Source: Pseudoxanthomonas spadix (GTDB lineage Bacteria > Pseudomonadota > Gammaproteobacteria > Xanthomonadales > Xanthomonadaceae). Taken from it: a DNA stretch of 64,000 bases. The DNA lies in contig NZ_RDQN01000002.1 of the NCBI RefSeq assembly GCF_003703395.1, positions 496,001 to 560,000 of the forward strand, written 5' to 3'. The notes beneath the pieces were generated by a model that was not told the origin of the DNA, ran no database searches, and saw nothing but the letters and a program-made list of their open reading frames with translations. Numbering within the stretch: position 1 is the stretch's first letter; each line of letters opens with the position of its first letter. A program made the translations under genes and the position numbers. Of this stretch, positions 1 to 8,918 are shown in pieces.

Positions 1-332
1 GTTGGGTGATAGAACAGACCTTCGCGATGATCGCGCTCCTCTGCCTTGCGACCGAGAAAATCGGGATCGCTTTCCGTGTTGTCTTGCCTTGCGATCCAAG
101 CCGCAGCCAAGATGCCGCCAATCAGCAACGCCAGCCAGAACGCGACATAGAGCAGTATCCCGAGCGCCGCGAGCTTGAGTACCGCGAGAACGACCTTGGC
201 AACGTTCGGCGTCCATCCTTGAGCCACCAGCCATCCATTCGCCAGGCGATCCAAACCCACGCAACCTCGCCATGCCCAACCCGCCTTCCGGCCCAGGATT
301 TTCGCGAAGTTGGTTTGCACAACGGGTTTCAT
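1..332 (-). CDS. DUF3742 family protein, C-terminus cut off by window edge
   Basis: An open frame starts at ATG 332 and runs off the left edge after 110 codons without a stop. The start has an AGGTGG Shine-Dalgarno-like site about 8 nt upstream. The protein begins MKPVVQTNFAKILGRKAG and has a basic, Trp-rich N-terminus, then a long hydrophobic stretch (about residues 44-81) that can make one or two membrane helices, then a charged tail. This arrangement and the WLALLIGGILAAAW core match the DUF3742 family as I know it. These small membrane proteins of unknown function sit in the conjugation modules of ICEs in Pseudomonas and Xanthomonas relatives. With the integrase at 28.4 kb it suggests that the island is part of an integrative conjugative element extending to the left. 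Confidence 0.7.
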   Translation of the reverse strand, partial: MKPVVQTNFAKILGRKAGWAWRGCVGLDRLANGWLVAQGWTPNVAKVVLAVLKLAALGILLYVAFWLALLIGGILAAAWIARQDNTESDPDFLGRKAEERDHREGLFYHP

Positions 333-421
333 GATGACTACCACCTGAGTTCACGACCTCATCGGGCAGACGTGATTTTACGTTTCAGGGCGTTTCACCG
401 TCCGAGTGGGTAGCATAGCTT

Positions 422-565
422 TCACGGACCTGACTGGCACGATCCTCCAGCCGCGAGCGCGGGAAGCCTGGGCTTCCGGTGGCGGAGGTTGCTGTTTGGC
501 TTTCGAGAGATCGTCTCGATACCCATTCGCCGCATCAGCATCGCCCGTGCTTGCGCCCGCCGCCG
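422..565 (-). pseudogene. IS3-family transposase OrfB remnant
   Basis: On the minus strand a short frame ending in TGA at 422-424 contains MLMRRMGIETISRKPNSN. This resembles the helix before the DDE domain of IS3-family OrfB proteins, which usually read like LMRRMGIEAIYRKPNTS. Only about 45 codons remain and no DDE residues are present, so it is a dead fragment. It accounts for most of the gene-free stretch between the DUF3742 gene and the nitroreductase gene; I see nothing else convincing in 333-646. Confidence 0.45.
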
Positions 566-646
566 GCGCCTTAGTGGTTCAGCATGTCGCGCAGCGTATG
601 GCTGCTGGCCAAGGGCCGAGCCGTGCGGATGCCTGGGCCAGTCCTA

Positions 647-1246
647 TCAGCCAGCAACGATGAACCGGGTAGTGTCGTCAATGAAGCTTTTCTCGCCGAT
701 GGGAGCCTCGTTGGAGCCGAACGGCATCTGCGCGGTGGCCACCCATGAGGCCGGCACGTTCCACGCACCGGCCGCGGCAGCCTCGATTACCTGGCTGTAG
801 TGCTGCAGGCTGGCGCCGATGCCGGCGTCGGCCAGCACCGTCCACACCGCGTACTGGGCCATACCGGCCGAGTGCGCCGAGAACCCCGGGAACGCGTCGG
901 CATACAGCGGATAGGTTTGCTGCAGGCTCTTGATAACTTCCTGGTCCTCGTAGAACAGCACAGTGCCGACCCCGGCGGCGAAGCCGTCCATCTTGGCCTC
1001 GGTGGAGGCGAACTGATCCGCCGGCACCATCGCCCGCAGGGCTTCCTTGGTCAGCGACCAGAACTTCTCGCTCTGTGCGCCGAACAGCAGTACCGCGCGT
1101 GAGCTCTGCGAATTGAACGACGAAGGTGCTTGGCGGATGGCCTCCTTGATCAGCCAAGTCACTTCCTCCTTGCTGGCTTGGACATTGCGCCCTAGCGCGT
1201 ACTGGGTGCGGCGCTTGCTCAGGACCTGGAGGGCTTGGTTGCTCAT
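647..1246 (-). CDS. nitroreductase-family protein (Frm2/HBN1-like)
   Basis: A 199-residue protein starting MSNQALQVLSKRRTQYAL. The RRTQYAL start, the SSFNSQSSRAVLLFG segment and the GAWNVPASWVATAQMPFG segment fit the small FMN-dependent nitroreductase fold of the Frm2/HBN1/CinD type. Members reduce nitro, quinone or enal-type substrates with NAD(P)H in the cytoplasm. ATG 1246 was chosen because the family alignment begins there; the frame stays open for 22 more codons upstream without family similarity. It lies downstream of the acetamidase gene (1439-2506) on the same strand, separated by a REP cluster. RutE of the Rut pathway belongs to the same superfamily, so a role as aldehyde or enal reductase in the island pathway is possible but unproven. 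Confidence 0.8.
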   Translation of the reverse strand: MSNQALQVLSKRRTQYALGRNVQASKEEVTWLIKEAIRQAPSSFNSQSSRAVLLFGAQSEKFWSLTKEALRAMVPADQFASTEAKMDGFAAGVGTVLFYEDQEVIKSLQQTYPLYADAFPGFSAHSAGMAQYAVWTVLADAGIGASLQHYSQVIEAAAAGAWNVPASWVATAQMPFGSNEAPIGEKSFIDDTTRFIVAG

Positions 1247-1318
1247 GTGGTGGATCCCGTGTGGGGTTGTGAAAGTTGATATGCCGAGCCGCCGTGGAAC
1301 AGGGACTCCCATCTACCT

Positions 1319-1442
1319 GTAGAGCGGAGCTTGCTCCCGCTGCTTTCCAGCCAGGTCGCAGTGAAAGCCCCAGCGGAGCAAACTCCGCCCTCTACAAGGC
1401 GGATGCTACGTTGGAGCAGGCAGCTGCTCCCGCGTGGCCTAC
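1319..1442. repeat. cluster of GTAG-headed REP palindromes
   Basis: GTAGAGCGGAGCTTGCTCC (1319-1337) and its inverted partner ending CCGCCCTCTAC (1375-1395) face each other. A third copy follows with the hairpin GGAGCAGGCAGCTGCTCC and a minus-strand GTAG at 1439-1442. GTAG-headed stem-loops are characteristic of Stenotrophomonas and related genomes. The last GTAG supplies the TAG stop of the acetamidase gene. The structures may act as bidirectional terminators or mRNA stabilisers between the two genes. Confidence 0.75.
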
Positions 1443-2506
1443 GTCTTCGGGGGAAACACCCCACGCGGAATGCGCACGTGGATACCCTGGCGGCCGTCGA
1501 CCACCTGAGTCACGCCGAAGTCGGCGGCCACGCTCATTAGCGAATAGGCGTCATTGCGCGAGAGGTTCTGCTCCTCGGTCAGCAGCTGCAGCATGTCTAG
1601 CGAGGCGCTGCGCATGGCTACGTTCAGGTCATCGTCGAAGCCGTGGACGATCCAGCAGTCCGGCGCCTCCAGCAGCGGCGAGGGGAACTGGAAATCCTTG
1701 CGCAAGATTACCTGGAACAGCACGTTGAGCGAAGACTCGATCGCCGTGCCGCTGAGTTCGCCGTCGCCCTGGGAGATGTGCGGGTCGCCGATGGAGAACA
1801 GCGCGCCGTCTACCTGCACCGGGTAGAACATAGTGCTGCCGGCACCGATGCGCCAGTTGTCGATGTTGCCGCCGTGTGCGCCCGGCGGGATGGTGCTGAC
1901 CCGGCCCTTGGTATCCGGCGCCACCCCGGCGGTGCCCAGGTGCGGGCGCACCGGGATGCGCACCCCGTCCAGGGCCCTCTGGCGCTTGCATCTTGGGCAC
2001 TCCGTGATCGTGCCAGGTATCTCGTACTTGCCCTCGAAATCGTAGGCGTAGAGGGCAAAGGCGTTCTGCGAGTTGGAGTCGATCTGGTAGATGGTGACCC
2101 GCTCCTGCTCGCTGAACTCCTTATACAGGTAGCCCCAGTGGGCCGCCAGGTTGGAGCCATAGCGCACCCGCGGTTCCATCTGCAAGTAGCGCACCTCAAG
2201 CATGTCGCCAGGCCTGGCCCCTTTAACGTAGATCGGCCCGGTCATGATGTGCACGCCGGGGCTGCGGTCGCTGGGGTCGATCTCGCGGAAGATCCGGGTG
2301 ATCTTCTCGTCCATCATCAGCTCCGGCGCGTCGCCAGCGTGGTGGGTGATGGCCTCGGCCTGGATCAGGTCACCGCTCCTGACCCGAAGCGCCGGCGCGA
2401 TGCTCGCGTCGAAATAGCCCCAGTGTACGTTCTCAGGGGTGGCTTCCAGCTTGTGCAGGGCACCGGGGAGCGTGGTGTCCGTGGGGCTTGCCAGTGTGCT
2501 ACTCAA
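1439..2506 (-). CDS. acetamidase/formamidase family protein
   Basis: 355 residues of FmdA/AmdA type: ENVHWGYFD near the N-terminus, GVHIMTGPIYVKGARPGD, GGNIDN, VDGALFSIGDPHISQGDGE and the C-terminal DFGVTQVVDG block are all present. A CPRCK motif in the middle may bind metal. The family hydrolyses formamide, acetamide or related short amides to ammonia and the acid in the cytoplasm. It starts at ATG 2506, back to back with the RutA-like monooxygenase gene (2759), so a shared regulatory region at 2507-2758 is likely. The same domain reappears fused to a regulator at 14777-17281. In this setting it could release ammonia from an amide made by the monooxygenase; the substrate is not known. Confidence 0.9.
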   Translation of the reverse strand: MSSTLASPTDTTLPGALHKLEATPENVHWGYFDASIAPALRVRSGDLIQAEAITHHAGDAPELMMDEKITRIFREIDPSDRSPGVHIMTGPIYVKGARPGDMLEVRYLQMEPRVRYGSNLAAHWGYLYKEFSEQERVTIYQIDSNSQNAFALYAYDFEGKYEIPGTITECPRCKRQRALDGVRIPVRPHLGTAGVAPDTKGRVSTIPPGAHGGNIDNWRIGAGSTMFYPVQVDGALFSIGDPHISQGDGELSGTAIESSLNVLFQVILRKDFQFPSPLLEAPDCWIVHGFDDDLNVAMRSASLDMLQLLTEEQNLSRNDAYSLMSVAADFGVTQVVDGRQGIHVRIPRGVFPPKT

Positions 2507-2758
2507 CGTTGGCTCCTTGGATTCGGATTCGGTGCCGGGACGAAAGGGAAATCCGACGCCCGCCCCTCAGTGCCAATGAGTCTGCCCACTGGCGATTGCG
2601 GCGATCTTGCTCAGCCACGCATCAATAGTTGGACGGGCGTGGCTCCGCCGGCTGGGGATCTGCACCGTGGGCGATCAACAGATTTGACGCCGGTGCTCAA
2701 GCCGACGCCCGCCGCAGTCCGCATCCTGGCGGACAATTTCATCCGGATACGGCCTGCC

Positions 2759-3886
2759 ATGATCGAACACACACTCTCCCCGGCCATCGACTTCGGCCTG
2801 CCGTCGGACCGCGGCGGTAAAGACCTGGGCGTGTTCATGCCGATGGCCAACGGCGGCTGGATCATCTCCACCAACACCCCGACCCTGGACGGCTCCTACG
2901 CCTACAACCGCAAGGTCGCCGAGCTCGCCGAGCAGCACGGGCTGGACTTCATCATGGCCATGGCCAAGTGGCGCGGCTACGGCGGGGTGACCGAGCACTG
3001 GCGCTATTCACTGGAGTCGCAGATGCTGATGGCCTCGCTGGCCACCGTCACCAGCCGGGTCAAGGTGTGGGCTACGGTGCACACGCTGCTGCAGAACCCG
3101 GCAGTGACCGCCAAGATGATCACCACACTGGACCACATCAGTCAGGGCCGCGCCGGCCTTAACGTGGTCACCGGCTCCTACAAGGACGAGTTCGCGCAGA
3201 TGGGCGCTTGGCGTGACGAAATCGGCCATGATGCCCGCTATGATTTAGGCGCGGAGTGGGTCGAGGTGATCAAGCGGCTGTGGAGCGAGCCAGCGGTGCA
3301 CTTCGACGGCCGGTACTTCCACATGGATGATTGTCAGTCCGACCCCAAGCCGATCTCACGGCCGCGGCCGTTCCTAGTCTGTGCCGGGACCTCGCCCAAG
3401 GGCATGCAGTTCACTATTGACCACATGGACGCGATCTTCCTTGGCGCCAGCGATCTAAACGATCTGGCCAAGAAGAGCCAGATGGTCAAGGAGATGGCAG
3501 TTGCCTCGGGCCGCAAGATCAAGACCTACACCATGATCAACTTGGTCATCGCCGACACCGACGAGCAGGCCCAGGCCATGGTCGAGCACTACCGCGAGGG
3601 TTTCGACGAAGGCGCATTCCGCGGCGTGATGCGCGCCTACGGCGTCCTGGATGCCGAAGTGGGCAAGGAGAACGCCTTCACCCGCAAGGCCCGCAGCGGC
3701 TTCATCAGCGAATATGTGGCCGGCTCGACGGAGTCCGTCGGTGCCCACCTGATGAAGATCCTCGATGATTGCGATCTGGATGGCCTAATGCTGATCTTCC
3801 CCGACTATCTGCGCGGCATCCCGTTGTTCGCGCAGGGTATTCTGCCGCGCATCCGCGAGCGTTTCCCCCACGGGCACGCGCAATGA
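2759..3886 (+). CDS. RutA-like LLM-class flavin-dependent monooxygenase
   Basis: 375 residues of the bacterial-luciferase-like TIM-barrel family. The closest recalled relative is pyrimidine monooxygenase RutA: GVFMPMANGGWIIST matches GVFVPIGNNGWLIST, followed by LESQMLMASLATVTSR, GLNVVTGSYKDEFAQMG and a C-terminal DLDGLMLIFPDYL. RutA uses reduced FMN and O2 to open the uracil ring at the N3-C4 amide. The frame is open far upstream, but family similarity begins just after ATG 2759. The stop overlaps the following isochorismatase-fold gene by 4 nt (ATGA), copying the rutA-rutB pairing. A flavin reductase that could supply FMNH2 is encoded at 17422. True RutC, RutD and RutG are absent here, so another ring amide or N-heterocycle is more likely than uracil. 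Confidence 0.85.
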   Translation: MIEHTLSPAIDFGLPSDRGGKDLGVFMPMANGGWIISTNTPTLDGSYAYNRKVAELAEQHGLDFIMAMAKWRGYGGVTEHWRYSLESQMLMASLATVTSRVKVWATVHTLLQNPAVTAKMITTLDHISQGRAGLNVVTGSYKDEFAQMGAWRDEIGHDARYDLGAEWVEVIKRLWSEPAVHFDGRYFHMDDCQSDPKPISRPRPFLVCAGTSPKGMQFTIDHMDAIFLGASDLNDLAKKSQMVKEMAVASGRKIKTYTMINLVIADTDEQAQAMVEHYREGFDEGAFRGVMRAYGVLDAEVGKENAFTRKARSGFISEYVAGSTESVGAHLMKILDDCDLDGLMLIFPDYLRGIPLFAQGILPRIRERFPHGHAQ

Positions 3887-4551
3887 GCACGGCCCCGGAC
3901 ACGCCCGCCTGGCCGGCGCCGCTGGTCGATTCCGGGCGCCTGCGCCCCATGCTGGAGCCGGCCCATACCGCGCTCGTCGCGATCGACGTGCAGCACGATT
4001 TCGTCGCCGCCGATGGCGTCCTGGGCCGGGCCGGTGTGGACATGGCGCCGCTGCAGGCGCCGCTGTCACGTATCCAGCAGTTGATCGGCGCGGCGCGCAT
4101 CGCCAATGTCACCGTGGCCATGGTCCGGGTCGTTACCGAGCGGGCCACCGACAGCCGCGCGCTGCGCCTGTTCTACGAACGCCAGGGCATGCCCTCCGAA
4201 GCGCTGGACCTGTGCAGGTCCGGCACGCCCGGCGTGGACTACTACCGCATCGCGCCGGCTGCGGGAGACATCGAAATCAGCAAGCTGCTGTATTCCAGCT
4301 TCCATGGCACTGATTTCGAACGACAATTGCACGAGCGCGGCATTGATACACTGGTGGTCTGCGGTTTCTCCACCGAATGCTGTGTCGATTCCACCGTCCG
4401 CGACGCTTTCCACCGGGACTTCAACGTGTTCGTGGTGGCCGATGCCACCGGCGCCTACGACCCGCGCCTGCACCTGTCCTCGCTCGACGCGCTGGCCAGG
4501 AACTGCGCCCTGCTGGTGGATACCGCGGCGGTGATCGAAGCCTGGTCGTAG
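3883..4551 (+). CDS. isochorismatase-fold amidohydrolase (RutB-like), copy 1
   Basis: 222 residues. The cysteine-hydrolase triad of the isochorismatase-like family is visible: Asp35 in AIDVQHDF, Lys134 in EISKLLYSSF and Cys167 in STECCVDSTVRDA. Relatives include RutB (ureidoacrylate amidohydrolase), maleamate amidase and N-carbamoylsarcosine amidase. All cleave amide or carbamoyl groups, so hydrolysis of the product of the upstream monooxygenase is a reasonable guess. The ATG lies in the 4-nt overlap with that gene, so translation is probably coupled. The stop codon TAG is part of a GTAGGAGC REP head at 4548-4555. A diverged second copy is at 10593-11261. Confidence 0.85.
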   Translation: MSTAPDTPAWPAPLVDSGRLRPMLEPAHTALVAIDVQHDFVAADGVLGRAGVDMAPLQAPLSRIQQLIGAARIANVTVAMVRVVTERATDSRALRLFYERQGMPSEALDLCRSGTPGVDYYRIAPAAGDIEISKLLYSSFHGTDFERQLHERGIDTLVVCGFSTECCVDSTVRDAFHRDFNVFVVADATGAYDPRLHLSSLDALARNCALLVDTAAVIEAWS

Positions 4552-4596
4552 GAGCCTGCGCGGAACGCGCCTCGTCATGGCGTGTCCAGACTCGCC

Positions 4597-5388
4597 TCAC
4601 CCGCCGAACACCATCGAGGTCATTCCCAGCGAAGCATGCTGGATGAAGTCGTTCTCGAACCGCACCGGCTCGCCGGCCGCACGCGCGCCCAGCACGTACA
4701 GCAGTGGCCAGAAGTGATCGGGGGTGGGCGCCGACAGGCGCGCGTCCTCGCCCTGCGATTCGAAGTCGATCACGGCCTGCGGCCGGTCCTGGCGCACGGC
4801 AGCGCCGATGTAGTCATGGAAGCGCTGCGCCCACGGGTAGGCCGGGGCATCGACGGCCGACCAGTTCATCCGCGACAGGTTGTGGACAACATTGCCGGTG
4901 CCGACCATCAGCACGCCTTCCTCGCGCAGCGGCGCCAGCTGCTGGCCGATGGCGAAGCGCTCGCCTGGGGTGATGCCGGCGTCCATGCTCAGCTGCACCA
5001 CCGGTACCGATGCGTCGGGATATGCATGCACGAGCACCGACCAGGTGCCGTGGTCCAGCCCCCACTGCCCCGGGTCGGCGAACACCGGTCGCGGCGCCAG
5101 CAGTTCGGCGACCCGCGCGGCCAGCGCCGGGCTGCCCGGCGCCGGGTAGCGCACGTCGAACAAGGCTTGTGGGAACGCGCCGAAGTCGTGGATGGTCTTC
5201 GGCGCCTCGGTGGAGGTCACCGCGGTACCGCGCGTCAGCCAGTGCGCCGACACGCAGAGGATCGCCCTGGGCCGCGGCAGTTCGCGCCCCAGCACCCGCC
5301 AGACCCGGGTCAGCGGACTGTCCTCCAGCGCGTTCATCGGGCTGCCGTGGCCGAAGAACACCATCGGCATGCGCGGCGGCTGGCTCAT
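4597..5388 (-). CDS. LigB/DODA-type extradiol dioxygenase family protein (YgiD-like)
   Basis: 263 residues starting MSQPPRMPMVFFGHGSPMNA. The FFGHGSPMNAL start, ILCVSAHWLTRGT, GLDHGTWSVL and VGTGNVVHNLSRM are hallmarks of the class III (LigB-fold) DODA family represented by E. coli YgiD, a 4,5-DOPA extradiol dioxygenase. The conserved histidines in these motifs are the expected metal ligands. Its ATG overlaps the stop of the Rieske oxygenase gene upstream on the same strand by 4 nt. Together the pair suggests ring hydroxylation followed by extradiol cleavage of a catechol-like intermediate. It converges on the isochorismatase gene with only about 45 nt between them. Confidence 0.87.
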   Translation of the reverse strand: MSQPPRMPMVFFGHGSPMNALEDSPLTRVWRVLGRELPRPRAILCVSAHWLTRGTAVTSTEAPKTIHDFGAFPQALFDVRYPAPGSPALAARVAELLAPRPVFADPGQWGLDHGTWSVLVHAYPDASVPVVQLSMDAGITPGERFAIGQQLAPLREEGVLMVGTGNVVHNLSRMNWSAVDAPAYPWAQRFHDYIGAAVRQDRPQAVIDFESQGEDARLSAPTPDHFWPLLYVLGARAAGEPVRFENDFIQHASLGMTSMVFGG

Positions 5389-6581
5389 GCCGCCGCCGCG
5401 GACCGCTTCATGCGCTCCCAGCAAGCGCGGTAGCGCGGCACCAGCCAAGTGTTGAACTGGCGCTGCGCGCCCTCCTGCCAAGAATAGCGCCCACGCGGGG
5501 CGAAGCGCGAGCGCATGCCTACCTGCACCAGTTCGTCCACGTGCACGTCCTGGCTGTTGATCTGCAGGGCACGCTTCATGATCTGCTCCATCTTGCGTTC
5601 GAACTCCGGATCTTGCATTGCCCCGGGGGCGAACAGGAGGCCCAAGTCCAGCTTATGGCTCTCGGGTCCGTCTGCGCGCAGCATCAAGTAGATCACCGCA
5701 TCGGCGGTAAGCACCAACGACAGAGTCGGCGGCACGTTGGCAAAGGCCATGCGGTCGCGCTCTTCCTCCGACAGCCCCGGGAACACCGGCATCAGCGCGC
5801 GCTGGGTGGGATTAAAGCTGGCGTCGCGGTGCAAGGTGCCGTTGAGCCGGTAGTAGCCTGCGGTGTCGGCCGGCAAATCGTCGGGGAACCAAGCAAGCTC
5901 GCTGGGCACGTAGTCGTGGAACTCGCCGTGGTGCAGGCGGTTTGCGTGGTAACCGTCGTTGTTGTTCTCGAACATCACCTTCCAGTTGAACGGATAGGCG
6001 GTGCCGATCTCCGGCGCCGGGCCTTCGGCGCTGGCGATGTCGTAGCCGGCCAGCACCGTGTCCAGGTGCTTCAGGCGCGGCGCCAGGGGAGCAGCTTTGT
6101 CGTCGAAATTGATGAAGATGAAGCCCTGCCAGGTCTCCAGGCGGAAGCTGGGCAGGCGGATGCTCTCCTTCTGGAATTGGCACGTGCGCTCCATCGCCGG
6201 GGCGCCGCGCAGGCTACCGTCTAGGCCGTAGACCCAATGATGGTATGGACAGGTGAAGGTTCGAGCGTTGCCAGATCCTTCGGCGACCAGCATGGCCCGG
6301 TGCTGGCACACCGAGGACATGGCGCGCAGCTGCCCGCTGCGGTCGCGCACCACCACGATCGGCTCGTCGACGATGGCGGTGGTGAAGTAGTCTCCCGGCC
6401 TGGACGCCCAGGATTCGCGACCCACGCACAGCCACTCGTGGTTGAACAGCGCTTCCTTCTCGAACTCGTAGAAATCCCGGTCGGTGTAGCACAGCGGCGG
6501 CAGCGACTCGGCCATCTCCACCGGCAAGATCGAGCTCTCCATGCTGTCGAAGAATGCATCGTTACGAAAACCGTTTCTCAT
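5385..6581 (-). CDS. Rieske non-haem iron oxygenase, alpha subunit
   Basis: 398 residues. The Rieske [2Fe-2S] ligands are clear: CQH, then CPYHHW about 20 residues later. The catalytic mononuclear iron site follows as NNNDGYHANRLHH. Such oxygenases hydroxylate or O-/N-demethylate aromatic and heteroaromatic rings using electrons from a separate reductase. A fitting reductase with a C-terminal plant-type [2Fe-2S] domain is encoded at 22948-23919 in the same island. ATG 6581 was chosen because GGAG lies about 7 nt upstream; the frame is open for 24 further codons. It is the first gene of a two-gene unit with the LigB-type dioxygenase. Confidence 0.9.
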   Translation of the reverse strand: MRNGFRNDAFFDSMESSILPVEMAESLPPLCYTDRDFYEFEKEALFNHEWLCVGRESWASRPGDYFTTAIVDEPIVVVRDRSGQLRAMSSVCQHRAMLVAEGSGNARTFTCPYHHWVYGLDGSLRGAPAMERTCQFQKESIRLPSFRLETWQGFIFINFDDKAAPLAPRLKHLDTVLAGYDIASAEGPAPEIGTAYPFNWKVMFENNNDGYHANRLHHGEFHDYVPSELAWFPDDLPADTAGYYRLNGTLHRDASFNPTQRALMPVFPGLSEEERDRMAFANVPPTLSLVLTADAVIYLMLRADGPESHKLDLGLLFAPGAMQDPEFERKMEQIMKRALQINSQDVHVDELVQVGMRSRFAPRGRYSWQEGAQRQFNTWLVPRYRACWERMKRSAAAA

Positions 6582-7619
6582 GCGGGACTCCGGCTTGACA
6601 TGTTCGTGTGTGTGTGGCGGCGGATGCATGCGCTGGTCGCTCGCGCACTTCACTTTTGATCGTAGGGCAAAACACCGCCGGCCAGATTGACCGCAGGCGC
6701 ACTAGAGCGTGTCGCCCCTCCGCGGCCGCCCAGGTTCGTGGGCCGGCGGATCAAGCGGCTACCGGTTCTTTGCGGCCAGAGCAAACGCGTCCAGCGCCGG
6801 CTCGTCGTAGCGGATGCCACTGACGGTGAACCGGGAAGGGGTGCCACGTGCGTCACGAACGGGCCATCCAGCACGGCACCGACCGCAGGCCGGCATGCGG
6901 AAGTAGTACGCCAACCATTCCCGCAGTCCATGCGCGCCGGCGGACCAGGCATGAGGAAAGGCTTTCCGCTGATGACATCGTGGAACGGCTGGCATCATGG
7001 CGGTACCGGCCGCCGTAAGGTGCTACCGCCGCGATTGCGCACCTGCTTCTTGGCGTCCCAGGTGGACCAAAGCGTGCTCAGAACATCCGCGCGCCGTAAG
7101 TAGCGCATGCGCAGGTTTGGATGCACCGGCTGCCACACCCGCTGGCTGGTCAGAATGTCGACTGGCGTGATGGTGTCGCCCCTGAAAAAATTGGCGCACA
7201 GCGAGCGCCGAGACTAAGGGGAAGTAAAGGGGCCGTGCAGAGCATGCGCGGGCTCGCGAAGCGTGGACGACGTGGCAATAGACATTCCTCTTGACGGCGT
7301 TGTCATGTCAATGGCCATTGATGGCCATGGCATCGGCCTGGTCGTCGCCAACCACCACAGTCGGAAGCCGCGCGCTGCATAGAGACGGAAAATTTTGAGC
7401 AACGCGACAGCCCGGATCCTGCGCGCATATACCGTCCCGATCGCAACCAGCATCGGCCAGGACGAGCCAGTTTCGCGGGGGCGGGCCGGCCGGATCCAGC
7501 GCCGCGAGCCCAAGCAACTTTTAGGACGCCGCAGGTCAAGATGGACAGCGGCCTTGGCGCCACTGTGTCTTGGCCTGCCCGCCCGGCGGCGCCCCCACGC
7601 CTTACGCAGGAGTCTTGAG
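6582..7619. other. gene-poor stretch with decayed coding remnants
   Basis: No intact gene is supported in this 1-kb interval. On the minus strand, protein-like strings appear in different frames: ITPVDILTSQRVWQPVHP (about 7170-7120), then WLAYYFRMPA and VSGIRYDEPALDAFA ending in a stop near 6759. This looks like one former gene broken by frameshifts; I could not assign a family. The interval must also hold the Rieske-operon promoter at its left end and the MFS-operon promoter at its right end, but I see no clear promoter motif. Confidence 0.4.
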
Positions 7620-8918
7620 ATGCAGCGCAAGCATGCGATCATGCTGGCAGTTTCGCTAGCTTTCTTTTTCGCGACCGCCACTACATTCACCTCGCTGGCG
7701 GTTGTGCTCTACACCATGGTCGGCGAGCTGCACTGGTCGCAGGCGGCGGCCGGTTTCAGCTTCTCGCTGCTGGGCTTGGCCTGCGGCCTGTCCAGCCCGC
7801 TGCCGGCCTTGACCATGAAGTGGATCGGTTCGCGCTGGACCATGTGCATTGGCGCGCTGGTGCTGGCGGCGGGATTCGCGCTGGCATCGATGGCCCAGGG
7901 CATCGGCCTGTTCTTCCTCAGCACCTGCCTGATGGGCGTGGGCTTCACCCTGCTGGCGCCGGCCCCGGCGGTGTACCTGCTGGCCAACTGGTTCCCGCGC
8001 CACTGTTCGCGGATGATGGGCTACTACTTCATGATCGGTGCGTTCGGCGGGGTCGTCGGCCCGCCGGCGGTGCGTGGCATCGTCGCCCTGAGCGGCAACT
8101 GGCAGACCTACTGGCAGATCATCGCCGGCGCCTCGGTGCTGCTGTCGCTGGTCTGCCTGGCCTGCGTGCGCGATGTGGCGCGCATCCGCTCGGTCGAGGA
8201 AGTCCGCAACGTCGGCGCCTTGCTGGAACCACAGGGCCCCGTGCCCGCGCCGGCGCCCTGGACCGTGCGCCAGGCGCTGACCAGCCGGCAGTTCGTGGTC
8301 ATCGCCCTGGCGATGATGGTGGTGCAGACGGTGGTGACCACCATGCACTCGACCCTGGTGACCCAGCTGACCTTCGTTGACGCCAGCCAGACCGCCGGCG
8401 CGCTGGCCATGAGCATGCTGGCCCTGAGTGGCACCATCACCAAGGGTGTGGCCGGGCGCATCGCCGAGCGCCGGGATGCCAAGGGGCTGCTGATCCTGGG
8501 TCTGGCCCTGCAGTGCGCCGGCTTTGTCCTGCTGGCGGCGGTGCCTACCGCCTGGGCCGCGTTCGTGTTCGCGCTGCTGTTTGGCATCGGCTGGGGCTTG
8601 AGCTGGCTATGCGCGCACGTGTTGATCCTGCGCTACTTCGGCAGCGCCATCTCCGGCACGATGGTGGCCATGGCCACGATGATGACCACCGTGGCGGTGA
8701 TCGGGCCGTGGGCCGCCGGGCTGGTCGCCGACCATCTGGGCCGCTACACGCCGCTGTACGTGGTCTTCGCCGGGTTGCTGGCCATGGTCACCGTCTCGAC
8801 CTTGCTGTTCCTGCGCGCGCCGCAGGCGCGCGGCGAGCAGGCGTGGGATCAGCACGGGGAGCGGCCGGCGACGCCGGATGCCGCGCAGCGCATGCCCCTG
8901 GCCTCCGGAGTGGAATGA
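7620..8918 (+). CDS. MFS transporter
   Basis: 432 residues with about 12 hydrophobic helices in two halves separated by a charged central loop (about residues 190-220, rich in Arg, Glu and Pro). The N-terminal half resembles the oxalate/formate and monocarboxylate antiporter branch of the Major Facilitator Superfamily. ATG 7620 is supported by CAGGAG about 8 nt upstream. It ends immediately before the M20 hydrolase ATG, so the two genes form an operon. It probably imports the substrate or an amide/peptide intermediate that the M20 enzyme then cleaves. Direction and substrate are inferred from context only. Confidence 0.87.
   Translation: MQRKHAIMLAVSLAFFFATATTFTSLAVVLYTMVGELHWSQAAAGFSFSLLGLACGLSSPLPALTMKWIGSRWTMCIGALVLAAGFALASMAQGIGLFFLSTCLMGVGFTLLAPAPAVYLLANWFPRHCSRMMGYYFMIGAFGGVVGPPAVRGIVALSGNWQTYWQIIAGASVLLSLVCLACVRDVARIRSVEEVRNVGALLEPQGPVPAPAPWTVRQALTSRQFVVIALAMMVVQTVVTTMHSTLVTQLTFVDASQTAGALAMSMLALSGTITKGVAGRIAERRDAKGLLILGLALQCAGFVLLAAVPTAWAAFVFALLFGIGWGLSWLCAHVLILRYFGSAISGTMVAMATMMTTVAVIGPWAAGLVADHLGRYTPLYVVFAGLLAMVTVSTLLFLRAPQARGEQAWDQHGERPATPDAAQRMPLASGVE

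Noticed and set aside
1643-2758. Long N-terminal extension of the RutA-like gene
   Set aside because: Open only because it lies antisense to the acetamidase gene; homology starts at ATG 2759.
2759-4551. True uracil Rut operon
   Set aside because: RutC, RutD and RutG are missing and the gene context is different; only the RutA/RutB-like pair is supported.
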